Positions 18,608 through 28,236 of a stretch of DNA of 64,000 nucleotides are shown one piece after another. The DNA is from Corynebacterium lactis (GTDB lineage Bacteria > Actinomycetota > Actinomycetes > Mycobacteriales > Mycobacteriaceae), in assembly GCF_900519355.1 (NCBI RefSeq), contig NZ_ULHE01000004.1, positions 225,091 through 289,090 of the forward strand, in the 5' to 3' direction. The notes under the pieces are model-generated. The model was not told where the DNA came from. It saw only the letters and a program-made list of their open reading frames with translations, and did no database searches. How positions within the stretch are numbered: the first letter of the stretch is position 1; each line of letters begins with the position of its first letter. The position numbers and the translations under genes are program-made.

Positions 18608-18730
18608 GAGGAAAGGGTCACCCAATTTCAGCTTCGTTGACGGCGAGGGCCTTGACTGTCTGCGACTGTGTACGACTACCTGCGGCTACCTGCGACAATC
18701 TGCTAGCAGTACCCGCGAGGCAGCGCGACG

Positions 18731-18772
18731 AGTAGTCCAGGTACCTAGTAGTCCAGGTTTTAGTAGTCCAAG
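18731..18772. repeat. Triplicated stop region of glnA2
   Basis: AGTAGTCCAG/AAG occurs three times at 18731, 18747 and 18762 (spacing 16 and 15 nt). Read on the minus strand each copy ends in the codons for Asp-Tyr-stop, the last codons of glnA2, so the gene's end has been copied twice just beyond its stop. Confidence 0.8.
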
Positions 18773-20100
18773 TTGTTGAGCAGCTCCCACTGCGTGACCT
18801 GGCGCTGGAACTCGCGCCACTCGCGCCACTTGTTACGCAGGAAGAACTCGTAGACGTGGTCGCCGAGAGCGTCCGCGACCAGTTCGGAGCGTTCCATCTC
18901 CAGCAGGGCGTCCTCCAGCGACGTCGGCAGGTCGCGGTAGCCCATGGCGCGGCGCTCGCGGCGGGTCAGCTCGGAGATGTTGTCTTCGGCCTGCTCTGGC
19001 AGCTCGTAGCCTTCCTTGATGCCCTTCAGGCCCGCGGCCAGCAGCACCGAGTACGCGAGGTACGGGTTGCAGGCCGAGTCCAGCGAGCGGATCTCCACCC
19101 GGCGGGAGTGGGACTTGCCCGGCGAATACATGGGAACGCGGACCAGCGCGGAGCGGTTGGCCATGCCCCACGTCGCGGCCGTCGGGGCCTCGTCGCCGAA
19201 GACGGTGCGCTTGTAGGAGTTGACCCACTGATTGGTCACCGCGGAAATCTCGCTGGCGTGGGTCAGGATGCCCGCGATGAAGCGCTTGGCCGTGACGGAG
19301 AGCTGGTTTTCGTCGTCCGGATCGTGGAAGGCGTTCTGGTCTCCCTCGAACAGGGAGATGTGCGTGTGCATGCCACTGCCCGGCTGGTCCGCGAAGGGCT
19401 TGGGCATAAAGGTGGCCTGCACACCGTTTTTCATCGCCACCTGCTTGATCATGTAGCGGAAGGCCATCACGCTGTCCGCCATCGTGAGCGGGTCCGCGTA
19501 GCGCAGGTCGATCTCCTGCTGGCCCGGCGCGTTTTCGTGGTGCGAGAACTCCACCGGGATGCCCATGTCCTCCAGGACCGTGATGGCCTCCTGACGGAAC
19601 TTCGGCGCGCGGTCGTGGACCGCCTGGTCGAAGTAGCCACCCGAATCGGTCGGCACCGGCGGTTTTCCGTCCGTGTCCAGGCTCTCCACCAGGAAGAACT
19701 CGATCTCCGGGTGGATAAAGGCGTGGAATCCCTCGTCCGCCAGGGCCTTAATCTGGCGGCGCAGCACCTGGCGCGGGTCCGCCCACGACGGCTGCCCGTC
19801 CGGCATCACGATGTCGCAGAACATGCGTGCCGAAATAATCTTGTCTTCCGGATTCAACTGCGGCATGACCTGGAAGGTAGAGGGGTCGGGCTGCGCGATG
19901 GTATCCGCCTCGGAGACGCGGGAGAAGCCCTCGATTGCGGAGCCGTCGAAGCCGATGCCCTCGTCAAAGGAGCCTTCGAGCTCCGCGGGGGCGACCGCCA
20001 CCGACTTCAAGTAGCCGAGAATGTCGGTGAACCAAAGACGGAGATAGCGGATGTCTTGTTCTTCGATGGCGCGGAGGACGAATTCCTGCTGACTGTTCAT
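18760..20100 (-). CDS. glnA2: Glutamine synthetase type I, GlnA2 form
   Basis: Makes glutamine from glutamate, ammonia and ATP. At 446 residues it is the short GSI-alpha form, the same length as C. glutamicum GlnA2. Signatures include the N-terminal [11 protein letters not shown] and [10 protein letters not shown], the ATP-binding region around [14 protein letters not shown], and the [18 protein letters not shown] segment. Where GSI-beta enzymes carry the adenylylated tyrosine (NLYDLP), this protein has [19 protein letters not shown], so it is not expected to be a GlnE target. ATG 20100 is preferred over TTG 20109 because TAACGT lies 8 nt upstream. Confidence 0.94.
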   Translation of the reverse strand: MNSQQEFVLRAIEEQDIRYLRLWFTDILGYLKSVAVAPAELEGSFDEGIGFDGSAIEGFSRVSEADTIAQPDPSTFQVMPQLNPEDKIISARMFCDIVMPDGQPSWADPRQVLRRQIKALADEGFHAFIHPEIEFFLVESLDTDGKPPVPTDSGGYFDQAVHDRAPKFRQEAITVLEDMGIPVEFSHHENAPGQQEIDLRYADPLTMADSVMAFRYMIKQVAMKNGVQATFMPKPFADQPGSGMHTHISLFEGDQNAFHDPDDENQLSVTAKRFIAGILTHASEISAVTNQWVNSYKRTVFGDEAPTAATWGMANRSALVRVPMYSPGKSHSRRVEIRSLDSACNPYLAYSVLLAAGLKGIKEGYELPEQAEDNISELTRRERRAMGYRDLPTSLEDALLEMERSELVADALGDHVYEFFLRNKWREWREFQRQVTQWELLNNLDY

Positions 20101-20114
20101 ACCTGTCAACGTTA
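20100..20114 (-). promoter_or_regulatory. Leaderless promoter of glnA2
   Basis: Minus-strand TAACGT (20109-20114), 8 nt, then ATG (20100-20098). No Shine-Dalgarno. Confidence 0.6.
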
Positions 20115-20189
20115 CCCAGTGGCCCGGATTGCCGGGGGAAATCGTGGGTGCGGGTCAAGTCCCCCGGGCCGCTGTGGCATGCTCTAACC

Positions 20190-20999
20190 ATGAGCGGTAA
20201 AAAGGTTCGTCTAAATCACCTCGCCGAGTGGAAGGCGCAGTCGCGGCCGTGGGCCATGCTGACCTGCTACGACTACTCCACCGCGAGGGCATTTTCCGCC
20301 GCGGGCATCGAGCTCCTCCTGGTCGGGGACTCCGCGGCAAACGTCATCTACGGCTACGACACCACCACCGAGGTCAGCCTCGACGAAATGATCCCCCTGG
20401 CCCGCGGCGTCGTCCGTGGCGCGGGAAACGCCCTGGTCGTCGCTGACCTGCCCTTCGGCACCTACGAGGCCTCCGACGAGCAGGCCGTCATGTCGGCCGC
20501 GCGCATGATGCGCGAGTCCGGGGCGCACATGGTCAAGATTGAGGGCGGCGTCCGCATCGCCCCGCGCATCCGCGCGCTGGTCGACGCCGGAATCCCCGTC
20601 ATGGCGCACATCGGCTTCACGCCGCAGTCCGTCAACGCGCTGTCGGGCTTCAAGGTCCAGGGCCGTGGCTCCGGGGCCGATCAGCTGCGTGCCGACGCCC
20701 GCGCGGTCGCCGAGGCCGGCGCCAGCGCGGTGGTCCTGGAGATGGTACCGGCCGAGCTCGCGACGGAAATTACCCGCGAACTGCCCATCCCGACCTGCGG
20801 CATCGGTGCCGGTAACCAGTGCGACGGACAGGTGCTGGTCTGGCAGGACGCCTTCGCGGTACCGGCTGACGGTCGCCGCCCGTCGTTTAGCTCGGTGTTC
20901 GGCGAGGCGGGCGAGATGCTGACTGCGGGGGCCGCGGAGTACGCGCGCCAGGTCCGCGCGCGCGAGTTCCCGACGGACGCCCAGAACTTCTCGGGCTAA
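20190..20999 (+). CDS. panB: 3-methyl-2-oxobutanoate hydroxymethyltransferase
   Basis: First step of pantothenate synthesis: adds a hydroxymethyl group from methylenetetrahydrofolate to ketoisovalerate. The 269-residue protein carries the metal-binding [15 protein letters not shown], the MVKIEGG strand, AHIGFTPQ and the catalytic-glutamate region VLEMVP. The ATG at 20190 ([11 protein letters not shown]) begins the conserved region. There is no Shine-Dalgarno; CATGCT 6 nt upstream could be a degenerate -10 box. It is divergent from glnA2 and stands apart from any panC. Confidence 0.94.
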   Translation: MSGKKVRLNHLAEWKAQSRPWAMLTCYDYSTARAFSAAGIELLLVGDSAANVIYGYDTTTEVSLDEMIPLARGVVRGAGNALVVADLPFGTYEASDEQAVMSAARMMRESGAHMVKIEGGVRIAPRIRALVDAGIPVMAHIGFTPQSVNALSGFKVQGRGSGADQLRADARAVAEAGASAVVLEMVPAELATEITRELPIPTCGIGAGNQCDGQVLVWQDAFAVPADGRRPSFSSVFGEAGEMLTAGAAEYARQVRAREFPTDAQNFSG

Positions 21000-21034
21000 A
21001 AAGGCTTCCGGTTCGAAATTCCGCACTTCGGGGG

Positions 21035-21051
21035 TAGAATCTGTGGGTATG
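21035..21051 (+). promoter_or_regulatory. Leaderless promoter of the CYTH-CHAD gene
   Basis: TAGAAT (21035-21040) lies exactly 8 nt before ATG 21049. No Shine-Dalgarno. Confidence 0.65.
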
Positions 21052-23033
21052 GCTCCCAGTTCTGCCCCCAGTTCCGCAACTCCGACCGCTTCGTTGGAGG
21101 TGGAATCGAAGTTCGCTGCTGACCCCACTATTGTGGCGCCCAACTTCGACTTCATCCCGCAGGTCGGTTCGACGACCACCGAGGTCCGCAATCTCTCCGC
21201 CATGTACCTGGACACGGAGGACCTGCGCCTGACCCGTTCCAAGCACACGCTGCGCCGTCGCACCGGCGGCCCCGACGAGGGCTGGCACTTAAAGGCCCCG
21301 GGCTCGGGTGGCCGAATGGAGTACGGCGTCGGCCTTGAGGCCGGTTCTGTTTCCGGCGAGGGCGCCGCGCCACCTACGAGGTCCCGGAGGAGCTCATCTC
21401 CCCGGTTCGTTCCCTCGTTCGCAACCACCCACTGCGCCCGATCGCCCAGGTGGATAACGAGCGCCACGTCACCACCGTCTTCGACCGCAACGGCGAGCCG
21501 ATGGCCGAGTTCGCGGACGACCACGTCACAGCCTTTTCCATGCTGGAGGGCGGAGAAAAAACCACGTGGCGCGAGTGGGAGATCGAGTTGCTGGGCGACT
21601 ACGCAGATCGCCCCGAGGGCGAGGCCCTGATGGCCGCGATGTCCCAGGTCGCGCTCGTTGCCGGGGCGAAGCCCTCGAAGAGCCCCTCCAAGCTGGCGAC
21701 TGCGCTGGGCGACTCCATTAACTCCGCTCCCCTCCCGCCGCAGCCCGCCACGCTGCCAGAGGGAACGCCCGGACGCACCGTCGTCGACGCGCTGGCCGCG
21801 AACGTGGCGAAGATGATCGAGTTCGACCCGAAGGTCCGCCGCGACGAGTGGGATTCCGTGCACCAGATGCGCGTTGCCACCCGCGAGCTGCGCTCCCACC
21901 TGCAGACCTTCCACGGCATCGTCGTCGGCGACCGCGTCCGCGAACTCGAGCGCGACCTCAAGCAGCTGGCCGGAGTTCTCGGCGTCGCCCGCGATGCCGA
22001 GGTGGTCGCGATGCGCTGGGAGGAGCTCCTGGCCCGCCCCGAGGGCGAGACCCTCGGCGAGGAGCTGCGCGAGCACCTCGTCGACGATGTCCGCAAGGAC
22101 TACCACCGGGCGCACCGCCGCGTCGTCCTGGCACTGAACTCCGACCAGTACTTCGCGCTTCTCGACGACCTCGAAGCGCTCCTGGCCAATCCCCCGATCG
22201 CCACTGGCGCCGAGGACGCTGCCGACGCTGCCTCTGAAGTGGCCGAGCCTGACGACGAACACGAGACCCAGGAGGCCCAGGAGACCCAGGAGGCACCGGA
22301 GTCTCAGGAGGCACCGGAATCTCAGGAGGCATCGGAGTCTCAGGATGCTCAGAATGCGCCCGAGTCAACTGAATCCGAGGCTGCACCTAACGCCACCGAG
22401 GCCACGGGCGACGCCGAAGATGGTGCCGAAACCACCACCGCCACCGAGGAGCCGGAGACGCCGGAGTCGGCGTCGGCAAGCGAAGGGGAAGCACCCCGCG
22501 CCGAGCTGGACACCACCGCGGTGCTGGCCGAGCACCTGCGCAGCGCGTTCAAGAAGTTTGAGCGGCGCCACGAGCTGGCCGTCGCCGGGCGCGAGGACGC
22601 TGACCTGCCGGAATCCCAGATTGACGAGCGCTTCCACGACGTGCGCAAGGCCGCCAAGAAGCTGCGCTACAGCGCGGAGGCCGCCCAAAACGCGGGACTG
22701 CCGACGGCGAAGCTCTACGCGGCGTGCAAGAACCTGCAGTCTGTTCTCGGCGATTTCCAGGACACCTGCACCGCCCGCGACTTCGTGCTGGCCCGCGCCG
22801 ACCGCGCGTTCAAGGCGGGCAAGAATACCTTCGGTTACGGCGTCCTCTACCAGATGGAGCGTTACGACGGCCTGCGCGCCTTGGAGGGCTACGACGACGC
22901 GGTCAAGGCGGTGTTCAAGGCCTTCGACAAGCTCGAGGAAAAGGTGAAGAAGGCCCAGGCCAAGCAGGAGAAGAAGGCCCGAAAGCAGGCCAAGAAGGAG
23001 GCCGAGGCAGCCGCGAAGCGCAAGTCCAAGTAG
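21049..23033 (+). pseudogene. CYTH and CHAD domain protein, frame broken near 21370
   Basis: CYTH domains bind triphosphates or polyphosphate, and CHAD domains bind polyphosphate. The N-terminal CYTH starts with SLEVESKF (ExExK motif) and includes LDTEDLRLTRSKHTLRRRT. The frame breaks after SVSGEGAA; one added G (GCGCC to GCGGCC at ~21370) restores ATYEVPEELISPVRSLVRNH and gives 661 residues. The CHAD region has the basic DSVHQMRVATRELRSHL helix. It is split by an acidic low-complexity insert of about 110 residues with QEAPESQEA repeats (about 22210-22510). The C-terminus is Lys/Ala-rich. It corresponds in position to Rv2226. The frame break is likely a read error. Confidence 0.82.
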
Positions 23034-23103
23034 GACGAGCTGCAGGCCTCACTGAGGTCTCGGGAAACGAGGCTCGGACGGCCACACGACTGAGGCGGGC
23101 AGG

Positions 23104-23307
23104 CTACTGGGCGCCCTGCCCCCAGTCGTCGTCCTCCTCGTCCCAGTCGTCGGCGGCCTTGTTGCGCTCGGCGACCTTCTTCATCGCCGCGTGGGCCTCC
23201 GCCTCGGAATCGTAGGGGCCCATCCGGTCGTCCCACCCAGTTGCTTTGCCCTGGAACACCTTCCCCGTAGAGGGCTGGTAGTACCACTTTCCACTGTCGT
23301 CGCTCAT
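23104..23307 (-). CDS. Small conserved acidic protein (67 aa), SPOR/WW-like
   Basis: The sequence MSDDSGKWYYQPSTGKV leads into a Trp/Tyr-rich half with GWDDRMGPYDSEAEAHAAM, then an acidic tail (DDWDEEDDDWGQ). Such short proteins, with a tyrosine-rich strand and a DRMGPYxSxxEA helix, are common in actinobacteria but have no assigned role that I know. ATG 23307 is chosen because GAGGAG lies 9 nt upstream. The longer in-frame extension is not supported. It converges with CYTH-CHAD. Confidence 0.8.
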   Translation of the reverse strand: MSDDSGKWYYQPSTGKVFQGKATGWDDRMGPYDSEAEAHAAMKKVAERNKAADDWDEEDDDWGQGAQ

Positions 23308-23466
23308 GGCTAAAACTCCTCGTTGATGTGCTGTCTTTCCAGTATAGAGGTTTGGCACCCGCTATTTTGGCGAGTATCATCGACGGGAATTTGAAACTTT
23401 TGCGCGGCCCCACCGTTGTCGGGACCATGCGCTAGCGTCGTTTTATTTTTCGTCGAGAGGTTAGAG

Positions 23467-24627
23467 ATGCCCGCCGCGCCCGCTGTAGTTAATGACGTCT
23501 TTGATGCCGTTGGCTCCGGTGCCTCTGTCGCATATGCGCCAGGTTCGATCGATCTGCTGGGAGAGGACTGCTCCTCCACCGGCGGCATGCTTCTGGCGAG
23601 CGCACTGCCCGTGCACGCAGCCGTCGGAGTCGAGGACATTGAGGAGCAGAAGCTCGTCGTCGTGTACAAGCGGGACACGACCACGATGGACTTCCCCGAT
23701 TCCTACCCCGAGGGTTTCGGCCCTATCCCGACCGCGGTGGCAACGGCGATTGTCGCCCTGCAGCACAACCTGCACCTGGTGCCGCGAACCAGCGGTGGCC
23801 TGAAGGTCACCATCGCCTCGACGATTCCGGCGAGCCGTGGCTTCGGCGAGATTCCTGCTATCCAGTCCGCCGTCGCGCTGGCCCTCAACGCTCGCTTCGG
23901 CGACCGCGACGACGTGCCGACCCGCGCCCGCATGGCAACCGCAATCCACGAGGCCATGACGCAGGCCAAGGGCGATTCCTGGCCGCTGTTCCCCTACACC
24001 GTGTCGCTGCGCAGCCGCCCCGACAGCATTCTGTGCATCAACCACGCGGACGAGGCAGTCACCCAGACCACGCGACCGCAGAGCCTGGACCTGACCGTCG
24101 CCTATTCCCCCGACGTCACCGGCGGTTCGCCGACGGTGGAGCGCTACAGCTTCTTCCGTGACGCCTGCGAGGCTTTCGGCGTGCCGACTCTCGCCAGCCT
24201 CCCCGAGGCGCAGACCCGCGTCGCCGACTGGGTTCGCGCCCGCCACGAGGTCCACCCCGACGAAGAAGCGCCGACCATCGGACGCGCCGTCCAGTGGCTC
24301 GACGACGCGGATGCCTCCTCCGACCGTGCCCGCGCGGTCATCGGGCACATCCGCCACAGCGACATCGAAGCCGCTATCGCCGGCGTCGCTCGGGACGTTC
24401 ATCAGCGCCACTCGGTCCCCTCCAACGGATCGGTCCTCGGCCACATCGCCACCGCGGTTGCCGAAGACGACCGCGAGCGAGCGGTCCGCTGCTCGCCGTG
24501 CCCCGGCGCGTCGCTGGTGATCTGGTCGCGCACCGAGGACTCCGACACCGTCGACGCCTCGCTTAGCGACGTCGGCGCCCAGGTGCTCCACGTCGCCGAT
24601 ACCTCCGCGGGCGCTGTCGTCGTCTAG
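23467..24627 (+). CDS. GHMP kinase-like protein related to galactokinase, probably catalytically inactive
   Basis: The first 40 residues have the galactokinase-like signature APGSIDLLGEDCSSTGG (compare APGRVNLIGEHTDYNGG). The ATP-binding loop, normally PxGxGLSSSAA, reads IPASRGFGEIPAIQSA, so the serines that hold ATP phosphates are absent. The usual GIMDQ with the catalytic Asp is also not found. The protein (386 residues) looks like a pseudo-enzyme with a GHMP fold. ATG 23467 follows GAGAGGTTAGAG. No galT or galE neighbours are seen, so galactose use is not implied. Function unknown. Confidence 0.75.
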   Translation: MPAAPAVVNDVFDAVGSGASVAYAPGSIDLLGEDCSSTGGMLLASALPVHAAVGVEDIEEQKLVVVYKRDTTTMDFPDSYPEGFGPIPTAVATAIVALQHNLHLVPRTSGGLKVTIASTIPASRGFGEIPAIQSAVALALNARFGDRDDVPTRARMATAIHEAMTQAKGDSWPLFPYTVSLRSRPDSILCINHADEAVTQTTRPQSLDLTVAYSPDVTGGSPTVERYSFFRDACEAFGVPTLASLPEAQTRVADWVRARHEVHPDEEAPTIGRAVQWLDDADASSDRARAVIGHIRHSDIEAAIAGVARDVHQRHSVPSNGSVLGHIATAVAEDDRERAVRCSPCPGASLVIWSRTEDSDTVDASLSDVGAQVLHVADTSAGAVVV

Positions 24628-24668
24628 TGAGAACCCGCGCGAGCGCCGTGCGGCGGGGCCTGCGGCGG

Positions 24669-26176
24669 CTAGTCGGCGGGCCAGGCGAAGGCGACCTCCG
24701 CCGCGGCCGGGTCGGTGGGGTCGGCGACGATCAGCGTCACCACCTGGCGCGTTCCCTGCGGCGGCTGGCCTGCCCCAGCGGACTCCCTGCATTTCGCGAT
24801 GACCGGCGGGCTCTCGACGAAAATCTCCGCCGCGGACTCCTTCGAGTGCAGGACCGTCGCGTCGAAGGACGTGCCCACCCAGGGCTCCAGAACGACGGCC
24901 TCGGTCAGGTTCAGGCACTGCCGATCAACCGTGGACGCGAGCGAGCCCGAGCGGCGCATGGACTCGATCGCCTCGCTCAGGGTGTCCTCCACCCAGTCGG
25001 GCACCTGAATCTCCGGGGTCTCGCCGCGCTCAAAAGCGGCGATGGCCAGGCAGTATTCCAGCCCGTAGCGGTCGATCAGGCGGCGCAGCGGGGCCGTGAC
25101 GTGCGCGTACACGCCGCCGACGCCGGCGTGATGCGGGGGTTGCTGATCGGGGTCGGCCTCCATGCACCGAACGTAGCCTGAGCCGCGGAGCAGGCGTGCC
25201 GCGTCGCGCATGAGCGCCATGCCTCGTGGCGAATCGGCGTCGACCTCGGCCAAAAAGCGCGCGACGCCAGGCAGTGTCGGGGCCGGAGGGGCGAAGCCCA
25301 GGGCGCGGGCTGCGACCAGGAAATCCTCCATATCCCTGGGCTCCGCGGGAGCCAGGACGCGCAACACGCCGATGCCGTGCCGGGCCATCATCTCGCCTGC
25401 GACCATGCCGGCCAGAAGCGAAACTTCCGAGTTGTAGTCCATGGAAGCGGGCCTCGGGTCGAGTTGCAGCTCGTAGACCGTGCCCGTCTGCGAGGTATCT
25501 GGCTCGCCCCGCGCGATCCGCTCGCCATGATCGCCCTGTTCGACCCGCTCGACGCGCTGCGAGGGAAGGCGCAGGTTGATTGCGCTCCGCCGCTTCGACG
25601 ACGCCTGCCGGGCCCGGCCGACCTCCCCCAGCAGCGCCACCGACGGGTGCGCGGTTCCCGCGTCGAGGGCCTCCTGCACCGCGCCGTAGTCCAGGCGGGC
25701 CCGGCTTCTCACCAGGGCCGGGTACACGTCGGTCTCCGTCGGCTCGCCGTTCGCGTCCAGCCGAATCTGCCACAGGATCGCCGCCCGATCGACGTCGGGA
25801 AGCAGGCTTCCGGCTCCTCCGACAGCTCCGCCGGGTGGAGGCGCGAGGGGTCGTCGGGAAGGTAAATCGTCTGCCCGCGGCGTAGGGATTCCGCGAAGAG
25901 CTCGGAGTCCGGATCGATAAGCCCGCCGACGTCGGCGATGGCGTAATGGACGACCCAGCCACCACCGACGGCCGCCTCAAGATACATCGCCTGATCCAGA
26001 TCCATCGAGCCCACCGGGTCGATGGTCACCAGCGGGAGGTGGCGCATATCGCGGCGGTTTGCTCGCTTATCCCGCACGCGCGCCGCCTCCTCGTGGAGGG
26101 AAGGCGAAAAAGTCTCCGGCACGTTATTAGCGCGGGCGATAGCGCGGAAATCGAGTTCAGCCGCGTAGAGTTTCAT
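24669..26176 (-). pseudogene. RNB-domain ribonuclease (RNase II/R family), frame broken near 25818
   Basis: The RNB domain degrades RNA 3' to 5' using a cluster of aspartates; here LPLVTIDPVGSMDLDQAMYLE carries most of them. The frame from ATG 26176 is intact to LHPAELSE. The rest (GAGSLLPDVDRAAILWQIRL onward) lies in another frame to 24669. Adding one G on the coding strand (GAGGAGCC to GAGGGAGCC, ~25818) gives 502 residues. It is a short RNB protein without the cold-shock domains of RNase R, as in other actinobacteria. It lies just downstream of rnpB on the same strand with its own leaderless promoter. Break is probably a read error. Confidence 0.82.
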
Positions 26177-26190
26177 ACCTGAAAAGTCTA
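26176..26190 (-). promoter_or_regulatory. Leaderless promoter of the RNB gene
   Basis: Minus-strand TAGACT (26185-26190), 8 nt, then ATG (26176-26174). It overlaps the 3' flank of rnpB. Confidence 0.6.
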
Positions 26191-26197
26191 GGTGATG

Positions 26198-26640
26198 TGG
26201 TGAGCGAGTCGGCCTATGAGCCGGATTCTGTCCCCGTGAGGCCCCTTTTGGGAAGCCTGGGTGGTAATCATCCATCTCGAACTGTCATTGCTGACAGACT
26301 GAAGCAGCATACCCGCGGGCATCGGGCGGGCAGCCCTCGAACGCTCGCGCACGCACACGCGGGTCGGCCGCAGTTTCCTGCGCCTCTCCCGTGCGCGCTC
26401 TTGCCTTGCTCCTGGTGGGGTTTACCTAGCCGACGCAGTCACCTGCACCGCTGGTGCGCTCTTACCGCACCTTTTCACCCTTGCCCGCGCGCGCCCGAAA
26501 GCACGGCGGGCGGTCTCTTTTCTGTGGCACTATTCCCGCAGGTCACCCTGGGTTGCCGTTAGCAACCACCACGCCCTATGGAGTCCGGACTTTCCTCGAC
26601 AGTGGCCTCGCCGACCGACCGCACGCGGCGGCAGGTCGGC
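26198..26640 (-). ncRNA. rnpB: RNase P RNA, bacterial class A
   Basis: The catalytic RNA that trims the 5' ends of tRNA precursors. On the minus strand the conserved core GAGGAAAGTCCGGACTCC lies at about 26583-26600, and the 3' partner ACAGAATCCGGCTCATAGG at about 26212-26230. In between are typical GGGTGAAAAGGTGCGGTAAG and AGGTAAACCCCACC elements. The ends are approximate by about 15 nt because I could not fold P1 confidently. Open frames drawn across it are artefacts. Confidence 0.9.
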
Positions 26641-26760
26641 CGGTTCCTTTCGCTGCCGCGATTACCCGGCCGGCTCGCTCGAAATCAGTGTACTCGCCGC
26701 GATCACCCGCGACGAAAACTGCCCTTCCGAGCTGCGCTTGCCGACGCCTCCCCCGCGGCG

Positions 26761-27447
26761 TCACCGCCGCTGGAGGTAACTGGTGTCGTTGACCAGCCGC
26801 ACGGATGTCGGGCCGTCTGCGTAGAACTCGGCGATGGACAGCGAGGCGAGGTCCAGGTGCAGCCGGTAGAAGAGCTCGAATCCGCTGCCCAGGCCCTGGC
26901 GCAACAGCGCCTTAATCGGCGTGACGTGGCTGACCACTAGGATTGTCGACTCCCCGTAGCGCTCCGAGATACGCCGACGAGCCGCGGCAACGCGCTCATC
27001 CACGGTGCGAAAGTCCTCGCCTCCCGGTGGCGCGACCGCGGGGTCTGCGAGCCACCTGCTGTGCAGATCCGGTGTCGCTGCGTGGGCCTCCGAGAAGGTC
27101 AGCCCCTCCCACTGGCCGAAATTGGTCTCCCGCAGGTCCTCGTCGATGCGGACCTCAAGCCCCAGCGCGCTGGCTGCGACCTGTGCGGTCTGCCGCGCCC
27201 GGACCTGGGGCGAGGCCACGATGGCGGAGATGTTCCACTCCCCGGCCTCCACCCCGGCGCGCAGCTTGCCCGCGGCGAGGGCCGCCTGCCGGTGCCCCAG
27301 CTCGGTTAGCTCCGGGTCCGAGGCGCTGCCCGAGTACTCGCGCCTAATCGACATCGGCGACTGCCCGTGGCGCAGCAGCAGAAGCCTCGTCGGAGCGCTC
27401 GTCGCGCCCGTCCAGCCCGGCGCGGTGTCCGCATTGTCCTTGGTCAC
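26761..27447 (-). CDS. Histidine phosphatase family protein (lacks the usual RNase HI domain)
   Basis: The catalytic motif LLLLRHGQS with the phosphohistidine appears at residue ~23. ETNFGQWEGLTFSEA and the second His in VVSHVTPIK complete a phosphoglycerate-mutase-like phosphatase of 228 residues. In M. tuberculosis (Rv2228c) and C. glutamicum the gene at this place encodes RNase HI fused to this domain. Here only ~20 residues precede RHG, and the next gene ends 10 nt upstream, so the RNase H half is absent. The GTG start at 27447 has a weak upstream AGGACGAAG. It is co-transcribed with the zinc-ribbon gene. Confidence 0.85.
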   Translation of the reverse strand: MTKDNADTAPGWTGATSAPTRLLLLRHGQSPMSIRREYSGSASDPELTELGHRQAALAAGKLRAGVEAGEWNISAIVASPQVRARQTAQVAASALGLEVRIDEDLRETNFGQWEGLTFSEAHAATPDLHSRWLADPAVAPPGGEDFRTVDERVAAARRRISERYGESTILVVSHVTPIKALLRQGLGSGFELFYRLHLDLASLSIAEFYADGPTSVRLVNDTSYLQRR

Positions 27448-27457
27448 GGGCTTCGTC

Positions 27458-28201
27458 CTAGCTCTTCATCGCGACGGCGAGCGTCGCCGGGCGGACGAGC
27501 ATGGCGCCGCATTCGGGGCAGGAGCTGACCTCGTCTGCGGCCAGCGCATCGAAGTCGTGGAGGGTGCCCACGTCAAGCTCCATGAAGCACGAGCCGCAGG
27601 CGCGGCCGTCGATCCTGGCCACCGGAATCCCGTTGTTCTGCTCCAGCTTGCGGTAGAGTTTCTCCGCTGCGGGGTCCAGTGTGGCCCGCAGGCTCTCGAA
27701 CTTCGTCTCGGCGACCGCAATGCGAGCCTTGATGTCCTTCTCGGCGTCGGCGAGGCGCTGGGTCGCCTGCTCGATGTCCTCGGACGCAGCCTCGGCTACC
27801 GTGCCCTGCTGGGCGTCGAGCTCGTAGGCCTGGCGCATTTTCTCGGTTTGCTCGAGCTTGCGCTCCGCGCGCTCGCGCCGACGCCGGGTCGATTCCATGT
27901 CGCGCTGCAGCTCCCGGCGTTCGAACTTGTCCTCCACCGCGCCCAGGGAGAGCCGATCGGCCTTCTCCCGCGCCTTGAGCTTCGCGATATCGCTGACGAG
28001 CTTGTCGATATCACGGCCCAGGTCGGAGGCGTTCAACCGGGAACGAGCCGCGCCCGCCGATTCCTCGCGCAGGTTTGCCCGGAGCCGATCGAGCTCCGCT
28101 TTCTCGGGCAGGCACGCGCTCCGCGCGATCAACCCGTCGATGCGGGTGCGCTCCTGCGCGGTTTCCAGCATGGCAGCTTGCTGCTGCGGACTGATCTTCA
28201 T
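27458..28201 (-). CDS. Coiled-coil protein with C-terminal C4 zinc ribbon
   Basis: A long helical coiled coil (residues ~5-180, rich in Glu/Arg/Leu heptads) leads into a zinc ribbon with CGSCFMEL and CPECGAML. This matches the actinobacterial family of Rv2229c, thought to bind nucleic acid, and possibly linked to the adjacent RNase H/phosphatase. GAGGAGGAAT lies upstream of ATG 28201. It sits between Nif3 and the phosphatase in a conserved three-gene set. Confidence 0.88.
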   Translation of the reverse strand: MKISPQQQAAMLETAQERTRIDGLIARSACLPEKAELDRLRANLREESAGAARSRLNASDLGRDIDKLVSDIAKLKAREKADRLSLGAVEDKFERRELQRDMESTRRRRERAERKLEQTEKMRQAYELDAQQGTVAEAASEDIEQATQRLADAEKDIKARIAVAETKFESLRATLDPAAEKLYRKLEQNNGIPVARIDGRACGSCFMELDVGTLHDFDALAADEVSSCPECGAMLVRPATLAVAMKS

Positions 28202-28236
28202 CGTCTGTGATTCCTCCTCGTCTCTCTCCGCTTAGC

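Noticed and set aside
20110..20189. A clear -10 box for panB at 8 nt
   Set aside because: The sequence at that spacing (GGCATG) does not fit TANNNT. CATGCT at 6 nt is only a weak candidate, so panB was left out of the leaderless list.
26197..26562. Open frames across 26.2-26.6 kb
   Set aside because: They lie within the RNase P RNA gene.
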